Below are positions 11,397-23,593 of a DNA stretch of 64,000 nt, piece by piece (the first letter of the stretch is position 1; each line of letters begins with the position of its first letter). The notes below the pieces were generated by a model, which ran no database searches, was not told the origin of the DNA, and saw only the letters and a program-made list of their open reading frames with translations. Both the position numbers and the translations under genes were made by a program. This DNA is from Dysidea avara. Taxonomy: Eukaryota > Porifera > Demospongiae > Dictyoceratida > Dysideidae. The stretch is from assembly GCF_963678975.1 (NCBI RefSeq), contig NC_089277.1:23882672-23946671 (forward strand). The letters are read 5' to 3'.

Positions 11397-12504
11397 TCCA
11401 GGGGGGCCAGTGCCCCCCCCTTCAGAATTTTTTTTTATAGTGTTGCTCATTGAACATAGGTAGGCACTTTAGACATCATTCAAACATTTTTATGCGATTA
11501 ATGACTATGTGTAATATAATAAATGTGTTTGTAGCAAATTGTTACCAATATTGACATAGCACAAGGGGAACTAGGTGGGATAGAGCACCCTCTACGTTTA
11601 GAGACCGAAATACTCTAATAGAACAGTCATTTACTCTAATAAAACAGTCAAGAGTAATAATTATAAAAACTGTTTGTCGTTTTAAACACCTAAAACACCT
11701 ATTCTAAATTGAGTTAATGACTCTATCCACACCCTAGTGACTATAGAAATTCTCTGGAGATTCAGCTGCATGTCAAATGCCAGGATTATCTATATGTTTA
11801 AAATATTTGTGACACTTGTGCAGGGGGACTTTATATATGCCAATTCAACTTAATTTTAGCCAAAATTAGCAACAAAATCATTCTCAAAGTCATTTTTTTC
11901 AAAATTTCTTTATAGACTTCATAGCTACTACAGCTCAATAGCATTCATACCTCCAGCATTAAATGTTCATAAACATTTACAAATTTTAGTCAAAATTATC
12001 TCACAATGTTAAGTTTTCAAAATTTCAATAGGGACTAATTCTGCATGGTTTTTAACTCAGTATCTTCCAGTGTTAGAAAGTTTCAACAAATTTCAGTCAA
12101 AATTGTCATCAAATTCATTCTCAGAATGTTAATTTTTCAAAAATTTTCTTAGGCCTTTCTTTACACTAATTCTGGTTATTAACTCAATAGCTTCCATGGA
12201 GTGTTTGAACTATCAACAAATTTCAGTCAAAATTTCCACTAAATCCAATTTCAGAACATTAAATTTTCAAAATTTCCTTAGGGCCTTTATACTAATTCTA
12301 GTCTTTAACTCAGTATCTTCCGGTGTTTGAGCTGTCAACAAATTTCAGTCAAAATTGTCACCAAATTCAATCTCAGAACATTAAATTTTCAAAATTTCCT
12401 GGGGGGAATGCCCCCAGACCCCCCTAGAAAGCTCATGCTTCGCATTTCGTGGAAGTGACGTCTACCTGTGTGCCCCTCCCTTAGCAAAATCCTGGATCCG
12501 TCCC
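11397..12504. mobile_element. 1.1-kb hAT-like non-autonomous element
   Basis: The left end is CAGGGGAAGATCCAGGGG and the right end CCTGGATCCGTCCC, inverted. The flanks TTACCTGT (389-396 of the 11-kb block) and CTACCTGT (12,504-12,511) match at 7 of 8 positions, in line with an 8-bp TSD whose right copy merges with a damaged terminus. The interior holds a CTCTAATAGAACAGTCA module (11,610) and a tandem array, with no transposase. Confidence 0.65.
11860..12400. repeat. Diverged tandem array, unit roughly 110-120 bp
   Basis: About four to five copies of a unit containing CAAATTTCAGTCAAAATT, then TCAGAACATTAAATTTTC, then a TTAACTCAGTATCTTCC-like block. Copies differ by point changes and small indels. 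The array lies wholly inside the 11,397-12,504 element. Confidence 0.75.
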
Positions 12505-12938
12505 TACCTGTGCTCTACATTTCCTCTCATTTTAGCCAGTTTTGAGCCCTGATTGGCCCATTTAGCATCCCTGCTCATTCCACTGTAATTTTTTAAACAG
12601 CCTCTTGCCTACTTTCCAGGCCTCACCTCCCACCCCTTTTAGAACTTGCATGATACAGTGAACCTTGGTTTAAACGGTGGAAAACTTAGCTGTTGATTAT
12701 TTGTTCAGTGGATGATCTGGAAGTTAATATATTGTTGTAATGCGTAACTACCACCATTGGCATGCTATGATTATTTGAATATTTAAAACTGTCATTTCTC
12801 AATACTAAGACTGATTTTCCCAGTAACGGTCACAAATAATGTGACCCACAATTCATTCATGTAATGAAATTCAGTAGAAACTGTTATTAGATTTAATCTA
12901 ATCAAAAACAGCCAAGCTGTAAAAAAAGGTGCAGCCCC

Positions 12939-13060
12939 TGTAGGATTGACACGAGGCATATCATTAAATCACGTGACAGTACATACAATATGGACATGTG
13001 TACAACTGTGTGTGCATCTATGATTATCATTGTTCATGTTCTAATTACATAGTTCCTACA
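12939..13060 (-). repeat. 3' LTR of the Ty3/Gypsy-like element
   Basis: 122 bp beginning TGTAGGA and ending TCCTACA. By eye it is identical to the other LTR at 17,314-17,435. LTRs this short are unusual for Ty3/Gypsy elements, which commonly have a few hundred bp. Confidence 0.95.
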
Positions 13061-13072
13061 CCTCCCCCCAAG
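13061..13072 (-). promoter_or_regulatory. Polypurine tract
   Basis: On the minus strand CTTGGGGGGAGG lies immediately before the 3' LTR, the expected plus-strand primer site for LTR-element reverse transcription. Confidence 0.8.
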
Positions 13073-13102
13073 CATTTGTGAGGGGCACAATACTGACAAT
13101 AA

Positions 13103-16100
13103 TTAAGGCCAGTTTGGATCTTCTATAAGTCTTTTGGGTGCCTGGTGGGTGTGAGTTGAATGTCGTGGACTTGAACAGACTTCTGCTGAGGTACTTTGTT
13201 GTGGAAAAGTTTGCTGTGGTTGTTCAGGGGGTGCTGGTGTTGTTGATGGGAGCAAGGATGTTGCAGTTCTGCGTCGTAGGAACCTGCGGTTTCTTGTCAG
13301 GATTCTGCCATTTTGAGTCTTGATAAAATAGCGGTGGTGAGGACCAATGTCAACAACAGTTCCGTAAATGTCCCACATTTTCGTTTGTGGATGTTGCAGT
13401 GCAACGCGTGAGCCTATTCCAATGTCTGGTAGTGTGTGGGCATGGAGATTGTAATATGCTTGTGTTTGCTCCAATGAATTTGTAGCCTGTGTTTCTGCTT
13501 CCGTGACTGCTTTTTGCCAACATGGTAGAAAAGAGCGGTGGTGAGCTGGGAGTGAGTCTTGCACTGGTGTACCAAAATTAATAGTTTTTGAGCAAGTGAT
13601 AATCCATCCTTGCGAGATGGGGTGTTTCGGTACTGTAAGAGTGCACGGCAAAGCGCATCTTCATTGAGAGAACGTTTGTTCCAGGAAGTGGCAATGAGTT
13701 TTTTCATAGATTTTACCATGGCTTCGACTTTGCCGTTGCTTTGTGGGTAATATGGTGACGACACTTTATGGATAAAGCCCCACTGTCTGGAGAAGTCGTG
13801 AAAGCATTTTGAAGTGAATTGTGGCCCGCCATCTGACCACAGTATATCTGGCACGGCAGTGCGACAAAAGCATTGTCTCAGTACTCTAACAAGGTGGGAG
13901 CTGGTAGTGTTGTGGCCCATTGGGATTATGTCAGGCCAATCTGTAAAGCAATCAGCAACGATGAGGTAGTCCTGACCACCATAGCAACAAAAGTCTGCAC
14001 AGATCTCTTAGAATGGTCTACTTGGCTTGTCTTTGCACACAAGAGGTTCTCGAGGATTGGAGGGAAGGAGATCTTGACACTTTTTACATGAAGTGAGCAT
14101 GTTGTCGATGTCATTGTCCATTCCTGGCCAATAAACCGTAAGGCGCGCCCGTTGTTTAGTGCGTACAGTGCCCTGGTGCGATTCATGAAGATGTGACAGT
14201 GTGGTGTGACGCATAGAAGGTGGTATCAGTAGACGGCATCCGTAAACTATCAAATTGTCATCAATGGAAAGGTGCTCACGTGCATTCCAGTAGGGTCTAC
14301 ATGACTGTGGAAGCTGGCCGCGGTGATCTGGGAAGCCGTTGAGTATTATATTGTACAGCTGTTGGTATTCTGGATCCTGAGAAGCATGGTAGCGGACGTC
14401 TTGCAATTTCAAGCTTTCGTGGGTGTCAGTGATGATAGCTCTCAACTCTGTAATAGATAAGGCTGGTTCATTAGGCGAGTCATGCTCTGCAAGGGCATCA
14501 CTATTGTGAGGATTAGATACAGGATTGCGGGATAGAGCATCAGGGCCATCATTAACACTTCCCTCAATCCACTTTGCCGTAAAGTTATAAGACATCAGGC
14601 GAGACTTCAATCGTTGAAGGCGTGGGTTCTCAATTTCATCTAAGCGGCGGCTGTTGAGAATAGGGACTAGAGGGTTGTGATCAGTCAAGAGGCAAAAATG
14701 CTGGAGGCCGGAAAGAAATAGTTTGCACTTTTGGATGGCCCATGCGACAGCTAGCATCTCCAGTTCAATAACAGCATATCTAGATTCTGTGTCGGTGAGG
14801 AACCGGGACCCAGCCTGGATGAGGGTCCACTTGTTATTGGATTGCTGTTGGAGGATGAATCCAAGACCCTGTCTACTGGCATCAGTGCTGAGACGGGTGG
14901 GATGATTGAGATTGAAGAATGACAAGACCGGTGGCTTGGTGAGTGACGCCTTGGCTTTTGCGAAGGCTTCATCATGATCGCTAGACCAGAGAAAATCGTT
15001 TTTAGTACTCAAAAGTGGTCTTAGTGGTGTCAGGAGTGCGGCTATGGTGTCAGTGCTTGAGGACAATTGGTTTACTAAGCCAAAAAAGGAGCGAAGGTCA
15101 GTTCTGGTGTTTGGCTTTGGATATTGCGAAATAGCCGTAGTAATCGTTGTGTCCACTTGATATCCATCAGAAGATAACCGAAAGCCAGCAAAAGTGACTG
15201 CTGATTGAAAGAACTGACATTTATCCAGGTTAAGGGCAGTATTCTTCTCTACGCACCGCTGTAAAAACTGTCGCACATGAGCAGCATGGTCTGAAGTATT
15301 ATTGTCATAAATAACAATGTCATCAACTATGCGACGAAAGCCTTGTAAACCAGCAAAAGCTTCTGCCATTCTGCGGTCATAATGTTCAGAAATCGATGAT
15401 AGGCCATACGGGGCCCTGAGATATTTGAAACGACCTTGAGGGGTTATGAACGTGGTTAAGAGTTGACTGGACTCATCTAGTGGACACTGGTGGTATCCTT
15501 TCAGTGCATCTAGTACAGTGAATATTTTTGCATCTGTTGCTGCTATATCGGCCACAGCTTGAGCAGGTGTGGACGATTGATAGCGTTCTCTACGCACGAA
15601 CTTGTTGAGGTGAGATAAGTCTACACACATCCTGATGCGATCGCTGTTCTTCTTAGGGGTGACCACGATTGGTGCACACCACTCTGTGACCGTAGTGACT
15701 GGAGCAATGACCTTTTGTGACAACAGTAAGTCCAACTCATCTTTCAACTTGTCGCGGTAAGCGAATGGGATTGAACGTGGTGTCTTAATGCAAAAGGGTT
15801 TTGCATCTTGCGTGAGGCTAATGTGAAATTGCTCACCATCCATGGTTCTTATCTGGTCATCAAAGATGGATGGGAATTCTGTGATTAGTGTTTGCGACTG
15901 TGGTTGACTTGACTGTGGAAGGAAGGTTGTAGCATGTACATTCAGCTGTGGGCGAAGCTCTACATTACTAGGGCGTGGGTAACAGTCTGGTAGTATCCCT
16001 AAGTCCTTGGAAGCTCTCCATGAAAGTATAGTACCAGTGATATTTGGATAGACGTGCACATTGCTAGTGCATTGTCTCTTGCCGAGTGTGAAAGTGACAG

Positions 16101-17178
16101 GTAAGTATCCAAGGGGATACATCTTATGGCCATTTGCAGTGTGAGGGACGACATCCGAGGGGATGAGGTTATGAACATGATCGTTAAGAAGAGTTAACAG
16201 TGGTGGGCCAGCAGCTGAGATATCTGCTCCTGAGTCTGGCAGAACGTTTGTCGAGCAAGAACCATTCAGTGAAGTGAGGTGAATAGGAATGGTCGGAGCT
16301 GGGTCATTGGTGGCTACCTGTTTGATGGTGGATAACGTAGACGGTTGCGTCTCAAAGCCTGTGTTTGTGTGTACCTGAATTTGCCTTGTTGATGGCGGGA
16401 GGCTAGGATGAGATGGTGGCTGAACTTGTTTAGAGTGGCAAACACGTGCATAGTGGCCAACCTTCTGACAGTTGTGGCACGTGGAAGAGTAAGCTGGGCA
16501 GCGAATGCGGCCTCCTTGGTGCGGCTTGCCTCCACATCCTGGACAGTCGGGACTGGTGGGCTGAAGGCCAGCTCTCTTGTGATATAGTCCTTGTTTTCGT
16601 AAGGTAAGGATGGTGTCTGATTGTGGCTGAGAAATTGCAGAGCGTTGCTTCTTTGCAGCTTCTTCTGCTCTACATGTTGTGATGGCAGTATCTAATGTAA
16701 GATCTTGTCGCTGGAGCAAGTGTTCAACCGTGTCACCCTCTAGGATACCTTCGATGATCTGGTCCCGGATATTCTTTGCTGTGCATGCGGGTGAGCAAAA
16801 GCTGCAAGTCTTAACTAATTCACGAAGAGCCACCAGGTAGTCATCGAAGGTTTCACCACGCTGTTGGATCCGTTTCCGAAAGTTGCGACGCTCGACTGAT
16901 TCGTTGATGTGGCCGTCAACGTATCGTTTAATAGCGGCGATAATAGCTTGCGTGTCTTTACGCTGGTCTGTAGTTAGCCCGAGATTATCGACGATACTAA
17001 GTGTCTCACGTGAGAAGCACAGTGTTAATGCGTGCACTTGTGTTTCAGCTGACTCCTCACCTAGTCCGGATAGACTAACATATGAGCTCCATTGGGTCTT
17101 CCAAGCAACGAAGTCGGCGCCTCTGTCCACTTGGAGGTCGAGTTTGGGGAGATCGCTAAGTCTGAAGGTGTATGGCAT
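13103..17178 (-). pseudogene. Ty3/Gypsy gag-pol polyprotein, interrupted in integrase
   Basis: Starts with ATG at 17,178 and runs open for 1056 codons. Visible domains: gag-like N-terminus; zinc knuckle C-x2-C-x4-H-x4-C near residue 234; aspartic protease D-S-G-A-D near 315; reverse transcriptase with the V-D-D catalytic pair at about 619-620; RNase H with T-D-A-S near 764; and the integrase zinc-binding H-x-H...C-x2-C region near 990-1035. A TAA at about 14,008 interrupts the frame just before the integrase catalytic core, which continues in the same frame (13,920 onward, with W-S-D-G-G-P-Q-F and Y-Y-P-Q-S-N-G-K-V-E). A single-base frame change near 13,580 moves the C-terminus into another frame, ending at 13,103. 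Gag and pol share one frame with no programmed shift. No chromodomain was recognised. Confidence 0.9.
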
Positions 17179-17295
17179 CTCAGTGGAATGCTGCAGAGAG
17201 GAAATGCCCGAAACACAGTCTAATACAATGGGTTCACCTTAGCGGGTGCCTCTAACCGGCACCAGGGAATCAATCAGCTGGTTACAATAGAGTCG

Positions 17296-17313
17296 TAGCT
17301 GCTCGCGGCGCCA
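17296..17313 (-). promoter_or_regulatory. Primer-binding site
   Basis: On the minus strand TGGCGCCGCGAGCAGC begins directly after the 5' LTR without a spacer. The initial TGG is expected, since it pairs with the CCA end of a primer tRNA. The tRNA identity was not determined. Confidence 0.75.
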
Positions 17314-17435
17314 TGTAGGATTGACACGAGGCATATCATTAAATCACGTGACAGTACATACAATATGGACATGTGTACAACTGTGTGTGCATCTATGATT
17401 ATCATTGTTCATGTTCTAATTACATAGTTCCTACA
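17314..17435 (-). repeat. 5' LTR of the Ty3/Gypsy-like element
   Basis: 122 bp, TGTAGGA...TCCTACA, identical by eye to 12,939-13,060. It should carry the element's promoter on the minus strand. No clear TATA box was picked out. Confidence 0.95.
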
Positions 17436-17929
17436 GCCCCCATAAAGGCCATGGTGAAAAAAGATGTGAAATCCAAGGTGGTGGCCAAGAAATGGCTGTG
17501 ATGGTAGGTTAATGGTTAAATTTTAATAACAACAATTCAGGTGAATTTTATGCCGCTTGGTCTTGGAACCAAATTCACTTGAATTGTCATTATTAAAATT
17601 TAACCATTAACCTACCATCACAGCCATTTCTTGGCCGCCACCTTGGATTTCACATCTTTTTTCACCATGGCCTTTATGGGGGCCGCACCTTTTTTTACAG
17701 CTCGGCTGTTTTTGATTAGATATCACTTCTTTTTGTATTTGTATACTGCAAAGCCGGCCTATGGCTGGCTTTGGGGCTTTTGTAACCCATGTGTTTTTTT
17801 CTTTACCACAGGAAGAAGAAAAGAACTTAAAGAAGATTTTTAATACTTCAATTATTTTTGATTTTATTAGTAATTATACAAATTATATACATATATTTAT
17901 TACATGCCCATTATTCCCCACAGGATATT

Positions 17930-20900
17930 TTTTTGTAGCTGATCTCTCTACTGGGTGACTTGAAATGTAGCTGAACTATCTACAGGATGGTTTCTTTGTA
18001 GCTGAACTCTCTACAAGGTGACCTCTTCTAGCTGGTCTCTCTACAGGGTGATTTGTTTCTAGCTGAACTCTCTACAGGTGATTTGTTTGCAGCTAAACTC
18101 TCTAAATGGTGGTTTCTTAGAAGCTGAACTCTCTACATGATGGTTTCTTTGTAGCTGAACTCTCTACAAGGTAACTTCTTCTAGCTGATCTTTCTACTGG
18201 GTGATTTGTTTGTAACTGAAGTTTCTACAGGGTGATTTGTTTGCAGCTGAACTCTCTACATGGTGGTTTCTTTGTTGCTGAACTCTCTACAAGGTGAATT
18301 CTTCTAGCTGATCTCTCTACAGGGTGATTTGTTTGTAACTGAACTCTGTACAAGGTGCATTTTTGTAGGTGATCTCACTGCAGGTTGATTTGTTTGTAGC
18401 TGAACTCACTAAAGGGTGATTTGCTTGTAGCTGAACTCCTTGCATTGTGTCTAGTTTCTAGCTGATCTCTCTACAGGGTGATTTGTTTGTAGCTGATCTC
18501 TTTACAAGTTGATTTGTGTGTAGCTGATCTCTCTGCAGGTTGATTTATTTGTAGCCGATCTCTACAGGGTAATTTGTTTGTAGCTGAACTATCTATAAGG
18601 TGATTTGTTTGTAGCTGATCTCTCTGCAGGTTGATTTATTTTAGCTGAACTCTCTACAGGGTGATTTGCTTGTAGCTGAACTCCTTACATTGTGTCTAGT
18701 TTCTAGCTGATGTCTCTACAGGGTGATTTTTTTTTAGCTGAACTCTCTTTAGGGTGATTTGTTTCTAGCTTATCTCTCTACAGGTTAATTTGTGTGTAAC
18801 TGATTTCTCTACAAGCTGATTTGTTTGTAGCTGATCTCTCTGCAGGTTGATTTGTTTCTAAATAATCTCTCTACAAGTTGATTTGTTTGTTGCTGATCAC
18901 TCTAAAGGTTGATTTGTTTGTAGCTGAACTCTCTGCAAAGTGTATTGTTTGTAGTTGATCTCTCTACAAGGTGATTTTTTGTAGCTGAACTCTCTTCAGG
19001 GTGATTTGTTTCTAGCTGATCTCTCTACAGGGTGATTTTTTGTAGCTGATCTCTCTTCAGGGTAATTTGTTTGTAGCTGATCGCTCTACAGGTTGATTTG
19101 TTTGTAGCTGAACTCTCTACAGGGTTACAGGATGATTTGTTTGTAGCTGATCTCTCTATATACAAGTTGATTTGTGTGTAGCTGATCTCTCTGCAGGTTG
19201 ATTTGTTTGTAGCCAATCTCTCTACAGGGTAATTTGTTTGTAGCTGAACTCTCTATAATGCGATTTTTTTGTAGCTGATCTCTCTGCAGGTTGATTTGTT
19301 TTAGCTGAAAAGTGATTGCTTGTAGCTGAACTCCTTGCATTGTGTCTAGTTTCTAGCTGATGTCTCTACAGGGTGATTTTTTGTAGCTGAACTCTCTACA
19401 GGGTGATTTGTTTCTAGCTTATCTCTCTCTCTACAGGTTGATTTGTGTGTAACTGATCTCTCTACAAGCTGATTTGTTTGTAGCTGATCTCTCTGCAGGT
19501 TGAATTGTTTCTAGCTGATCTCTCTACAAGTTGATTTGTTTATTGCTGATCGCTCTAAAGGTTGATTTGTTTGTAGCTGAACTCTCTGCAAAGTGTTTTG
19601 TCTGTAGTTGATCTCTCTACAATGTGGTTTTTTGTAGCTGACCTCTCTTCAGGGTGATTTGTTTCTAGCTGATCTCTCTACAGGGTGATTTTTTGTAGCT
19701 GACCTCTCTTCAGGGCGATTTGTTTCTAGCTGATCGCTCTACAGGTTGATTTGTTTGTAGCTGAACTCTGTACAGGGTGATTTGCTTGTAGCTGAACTCC
19801 TTACATTGTGTCTAGTTTCTAGCTGATCTCTCTACAGGGTAATTTGTTTGTAGCTGATCTCTCTACAAGTTGATTTGTGTGTAGCTGATCTCTCTGCAGG
19901 TTGATTTGTTTGTAGCCGATATCTCTACAGGGTAATTTGTTTGTAGCTGAACTCTCTATAAGGTGATTTGTTTGTAGCTGATTTCTCTGCAGGTTGAATT
20001 GTTTTAGCTGAACTCTCTACAGGGTGATTGCTTGTAGCTGAACTCCTTGCATTGTGTCTAGTTTCTAGCTGATGTCTCTACAGGGTGATTTTTTGTAGCT
20101 GAACTCTCTACAGGATTATTTGTTTCTAGCTTATCTCTCTACAGGTTGATTTGTGTGCAACTGATCTCTCTACAAGCTGATTTGTTTGTAGCTGTTCTCT
20201 CTACAGGGTAATTTGTTTGTAGCTGAACTCACTGCAAGGTGATTTGTTTGTAGCTGATCTCTCTGCAGGTTGAATTGTTTTAGCTGAACTCTCTACAGGG
20301 TGATTGCTTGTAGCTGAACTCCTTGCATTGTGTCTAGTTTCTAGCTGATGTCTCTACAGGGTGATTTTTTGTAGCTGAACTCTCTACAGGGTTATTTGTT
20401 TCTAGCTTATCTCTCTACAGGTTGATTTGTGTGCAACTGATCTCTCTACAAGCTGATTTGTTTGTAGCTGTTCTCTCTACAGGGTAATTTGTTTGTAGCT
20501 GAACTCACTGCAAGGTGATTTGTTTGTAGCTGATCTCTCTACAGGGTGATGTGTTTGTAACTGAAGTCTCTACAGGGTGATTTGCTTGTAACTGAATTCC
20601 CTATATTGTATCTAGTGTCTATATAGCTGATCTCTCTACAGGTTGATTTTTTTGTAGCTGAACTCTCTACATGGTGATTTGTTTGTAGCTGATCTCTCTA
20701 CAGGGTGATTTGTTTGTAGCTGATCTCTCTACAGGGTAATTTGTTTGTAGCTGAACTCACTGCAAGGTGATTTGTTTGTAGCTGATCTCTCTACAGGGAG
20801 ATTTGTTTGTAGCTGAACTCTCTACAGGGTGATTTGTTTGTAGCAGATCTCTCTACAGGGTGATTGTTTGTAGCTGATCTCTCTATTGGGTGATTTGGTT

Positions 20901-22316
20901 GTAGCTAATCTCTCAACAGTGGGTGATTTGTTTGTAACTGAAATCTCTACAGGTTGATTTGTTTGTAGCTGAAGTCTCTACATGGTGTTTTGTTTGTCGC
21001 TGATCTCTAATTTGTTTGTAGCTGAACTCACTGCAAGGTGATTTTTTGTAGCTGAACTCTCTACAGGGTGATTTGTTTATAGCTGAACTCTCTACAGGAT
21101 TGTTTCTTTGTCACTGAACTCTCTACAAGGTGACTTGCTTCTAGCTGATCTCTCTACAGGGTGACTTGTATAGCTGAACTCTCTACAGGGTGATCTGTTC
21201 ATAGCTGAACTCTCTACAGGGTGATTTGTTTGTAGCTGATCTCTCTACAGGGTAATTTGTTTGTAGCTGAACTCTCTGTAAGGTGATTTGTTTGTAGCTG
21301 ATCTCTCTGCGGGTTTATTTGTTTTAGCTGAACTCTCTATAGGGTGATTTGCTTGTAGCTGAACTCCTTACATTGTGTCTAGTTTCTAGCTGATCTCTCT
21401 ACAGGGTGATTTGTTCGTAGCTGATCTCTCTACAAGGTGATTTGTTTGCAGCTGAACTCTCTACATGGTAGTTTCTTTGTAGCTGAACTCTCTACAATTA
21501 GGGACCCGCCGATTATGCTCATAATTTTACCTATTATGCTATGCTGCACTGCTCAAAAATTCACCTATTATGCTTAAATTAATGCTCAATATTTACCTAT
21601 TATGCTCGATTATGCTCAATGTTCATGCCTTAGTTCATATGCTTTGCTACTAGTTTAACACTGTATAGAAAAAAAATGAGTGGCTGGAGCATAAATAATA
21701 AATTCTTGCTGCATTTAGAGAAAAGATCGATATACTCTAATAAAACAGTCAGTTTGATGATTGTTCTATTAGAGTTACTGAATGCTCTATTAGAGTATAT
21801 CGATCTTAGTTTGCAATTGTCATTTTTCCAGCAAGAATTTATACTATCGTACAAATATTTAACCTATTACGCTGGCATTATGCTCAATGCTTTTAGGTAC
21901 CTATTATGCTCAAAATTATGCCGGCATAATCGGCGGGTCCCATCTACAATGTAATTCTTCTAGCTGAACTCTCTACAAGGTGACTTCTTCTAGCTGATCT
22001 CTCTACAGGATGACTTGTTTCTAACTGAACTCTCTACAGGGTGATCTGTTCATAGTGGAACTTTGTAGTGGGAGATTTGTTTGCAGCTGAACTCTCTACA
22101 CGATGGTTTCTTTGCAACTGAACTCTCTACAAGGTAACTTCTTCTAGCTGATCTCTCTGCAGGGCAATTTGTTTGTAGCTGAATTCTTTACAGCGTGATT
22201 TGTTTGCAGCTGAACTCCCTACATGATGGTTTCTTTGTAGCTGAACTCTCTATTAGGTACCTTCTTCTAGCTGATCTGACTACAGGGTGACTTGTTTGTA
22301 GCTGAAGTCCCTACAA
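17930..22316. repeat. Satellite array, about 31-bp unit
   Basis: Over 100 copies of a unit like GTAGCTGAACTCTCTACAGG followed by GTGATTTGTTT; variants read GATCTC, CAGGTTGATT or CAAGGTGA. A longer-period pattern is visible: a marker unit TTGTGTCTAGTTTCTAGC recurs near 18,445, 18,695, 19,340, 19,808, 20,055, 20,330 and 21,375, with similar neighbours each time. That suggests higher-order amplification of blocks of roughly 250-280 bp or multiples. The array is interrupted by a hAT MITE at 21,499-21,942. Open frames with repeated Q-I-N-L-type peptides on the minus strand are artefacts of the repeat. Confidence 0.95.
21499..21942. mobile_element. hAT MITE, family A, copy 1
   Basis: The ends are TAGGGACCCGCCGATTATGC and its inverse, with a perfect 8-bp TSD TCTACAAT (21,491-21,498, 21,943-21,950). 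The interior has many ATTATGCTCAA and ACCTATTATGCT blocks and a central hairpin built from two inverted ATACTCTAATAGA modules next to GATCGATA. Copy 2 is at 43,593-44,030. It is non-coding and inserted into a satellite unit. Confidence 0.92.
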
Positions 22317-23593
22317 AATAACTTGCAATGTAATATAATTCTATAATGGAGTAAATTATAAACGTAGCTGAATGCTCTATTAGGGTGACTGTTCTATTAG
22401 AGTATCTCGATCTCGCATATGCTACACGTAGTTGGCTTTTGAATCATAACTCAGTGGTTTGTAAACCGATTCTTCTGTACTACTGCAAGGACTTTCTATG
22501 ATAATTATTCCAGCTACACACCGATTTTCAGCTCACTGCTCTAAGCGGTTTTCCTGGTAGGCGTGAAAACTAATTGTTTTTATATTCATAAAAATCAATC
22601 GCGTAATTTTGACACAGGTTGGGTTTTGTGTCATATATTGATGGCCTTTAACTGGATTCCTTTCAAACCACAAAACGCACTCCTACGATAGTTACTCCAT
22701 CTACATAGCAATTTTCAGCTCATTCCTTCAAGCGGTTTACCCTGTGGGCGTGACAAACCTTAGACCTAATTTTACCAAATAATCGGTCATTACTCCATAG
22801 ATATTAGAGAGAACTCTAATATCTATGATTACTCCGTGAATGTTCATCGGATTCCTTCCACACTTGGTACTGAGGTTCGCCTTAATGAGCCCTTTACGTG
22901 TACCAAATTTCAGCCCGATTGAAGCACGCATTCGTGTTTTATGGCGGATTTTGCAAAGTGTGCGAAAAGAAGATGAAGAAAAAAACGAAGAAAAAAAACC
23001 AAACTTTGGCCGCTCGTATCTCGGAAATGGCTGGAGCGATTTTCTTCAAATTTGGAATGTGGACTCCCCTACCTAGCCGGCACTTCTGTAGCAACTTTGG
23101 TTTCAATCGGATAAGGAATCACGGAGCTACAAAGGTGTGAAAACCGCATTTACTTTCTTCCTGTAAATATACTCACTGTGTGGCGCGCCGGCTTCTTGGG
23201 CCGCACGACACACTACCATGTGTCTTGATCTCAGAAGCCTAAATGTACAAAATTTTCTAGTGGGGGCACTGTTGATACTCCCAGACCACCTAGACAGGAA
23301 CATGCTAAGAGTGCTTTGCAAAGCTACTGTATCTACTAGTTACTTCCTTTCTTATTCACCCACGATAAACTGTTTTTCCATTTGCTTCCAACCTTCAGAA
23401 ATTCTGGATCTGCCTTTGTGTGAGCCCTTCTTATATAAATAATACTTTGACCAACTACTCCACTATTATTGTCAGTTATATCAACCCCTATCCCCTCTAT
23501 CATTTTAACACATTTCTCATAAAACAAGGAGATCTTCTGCTGGTTGTTCTATGTGTGATAATATTTTAACAAGCTTGCTTGTTCATCTCACAG
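22317..23593. other. Repeat-derived intergenic stretch
   Basis: A CTCTATTAGGGTGACTG/CTCTATTAGAGTATCTCG pair lies at 22,370-22,412. Several blocks look like a dispersed repeat: GATTTTCAGCTCA appears at about 22,525 and again at 22,705, and 22,790-22,835 carries a short inverted repeat around AATATCTA. The open frames here are not recognised and no gene is supported upstream of 23,594. Confidence 0.4.

Larger units (their letters stand above)
12939..17435 (-). mobile_element. Ty3/Gypsy-like LTR retrotransposon, 4.5 kb
   Basis: The element is bounded by two identical 122-bp LTRs and a 5-bp TSD, GCCCC (12,934-12,938 and 17,436-17,440). Reading on the minus strand, the order is LTR, primer-binding site, a gag-pol frame (gag with a zinc knuckle, protease, reverse transcriptase, RNase H, integrase), polypurine tract, LTR. 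This order, with integrase after RNase H, is Ty3/Gypsy type. Identical LTRs imply recent insertion, yet the coding frame has a stop and a frame change in the integrase, so this copy was probably made in trans or damaged soon after. Confidence 0.95.
12896..17721. mobile_element. Palindromic MITE (about 320 bp without its insertion), split by a Ty3-like element
   Basis: The left piece 12,896-12,938 (ATCTAATCAAAAACAGCC...) is the reverse complement of the right terminus at about 17,680-17,721. Inside the right piece, 17,441-17,530 and 17,580-17,690 form a further long inverted repeat (CAAGAAATGGCTGTGATGG in both orientations). The insertion sits at GCCCC, duplicated on both sides of the LTR element. 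It is an old foldback element that served as target. Confidence 0.75.

Noticed and set aside
13873-14186. Open frames on either strand over the integrase region
   Set aside because: Shadows of the Ty3/Gypsy pol frame in other phases; the true frame continues past the stop at about 14,008.
19025-19340. Minus-strand open frames with repeated Q-I-N-L / R-D-Q-L peptides
   Set aside because: They are translations of the 31-bp satellite; repeat length not being a multiple of three brings all frames round, and there is no gene context.
17930-22316. CRISPR-like array
   Set aside because: Short direct repeats are contiguous without unique spacers, and the setting is eukaryotic; it is a satellite.
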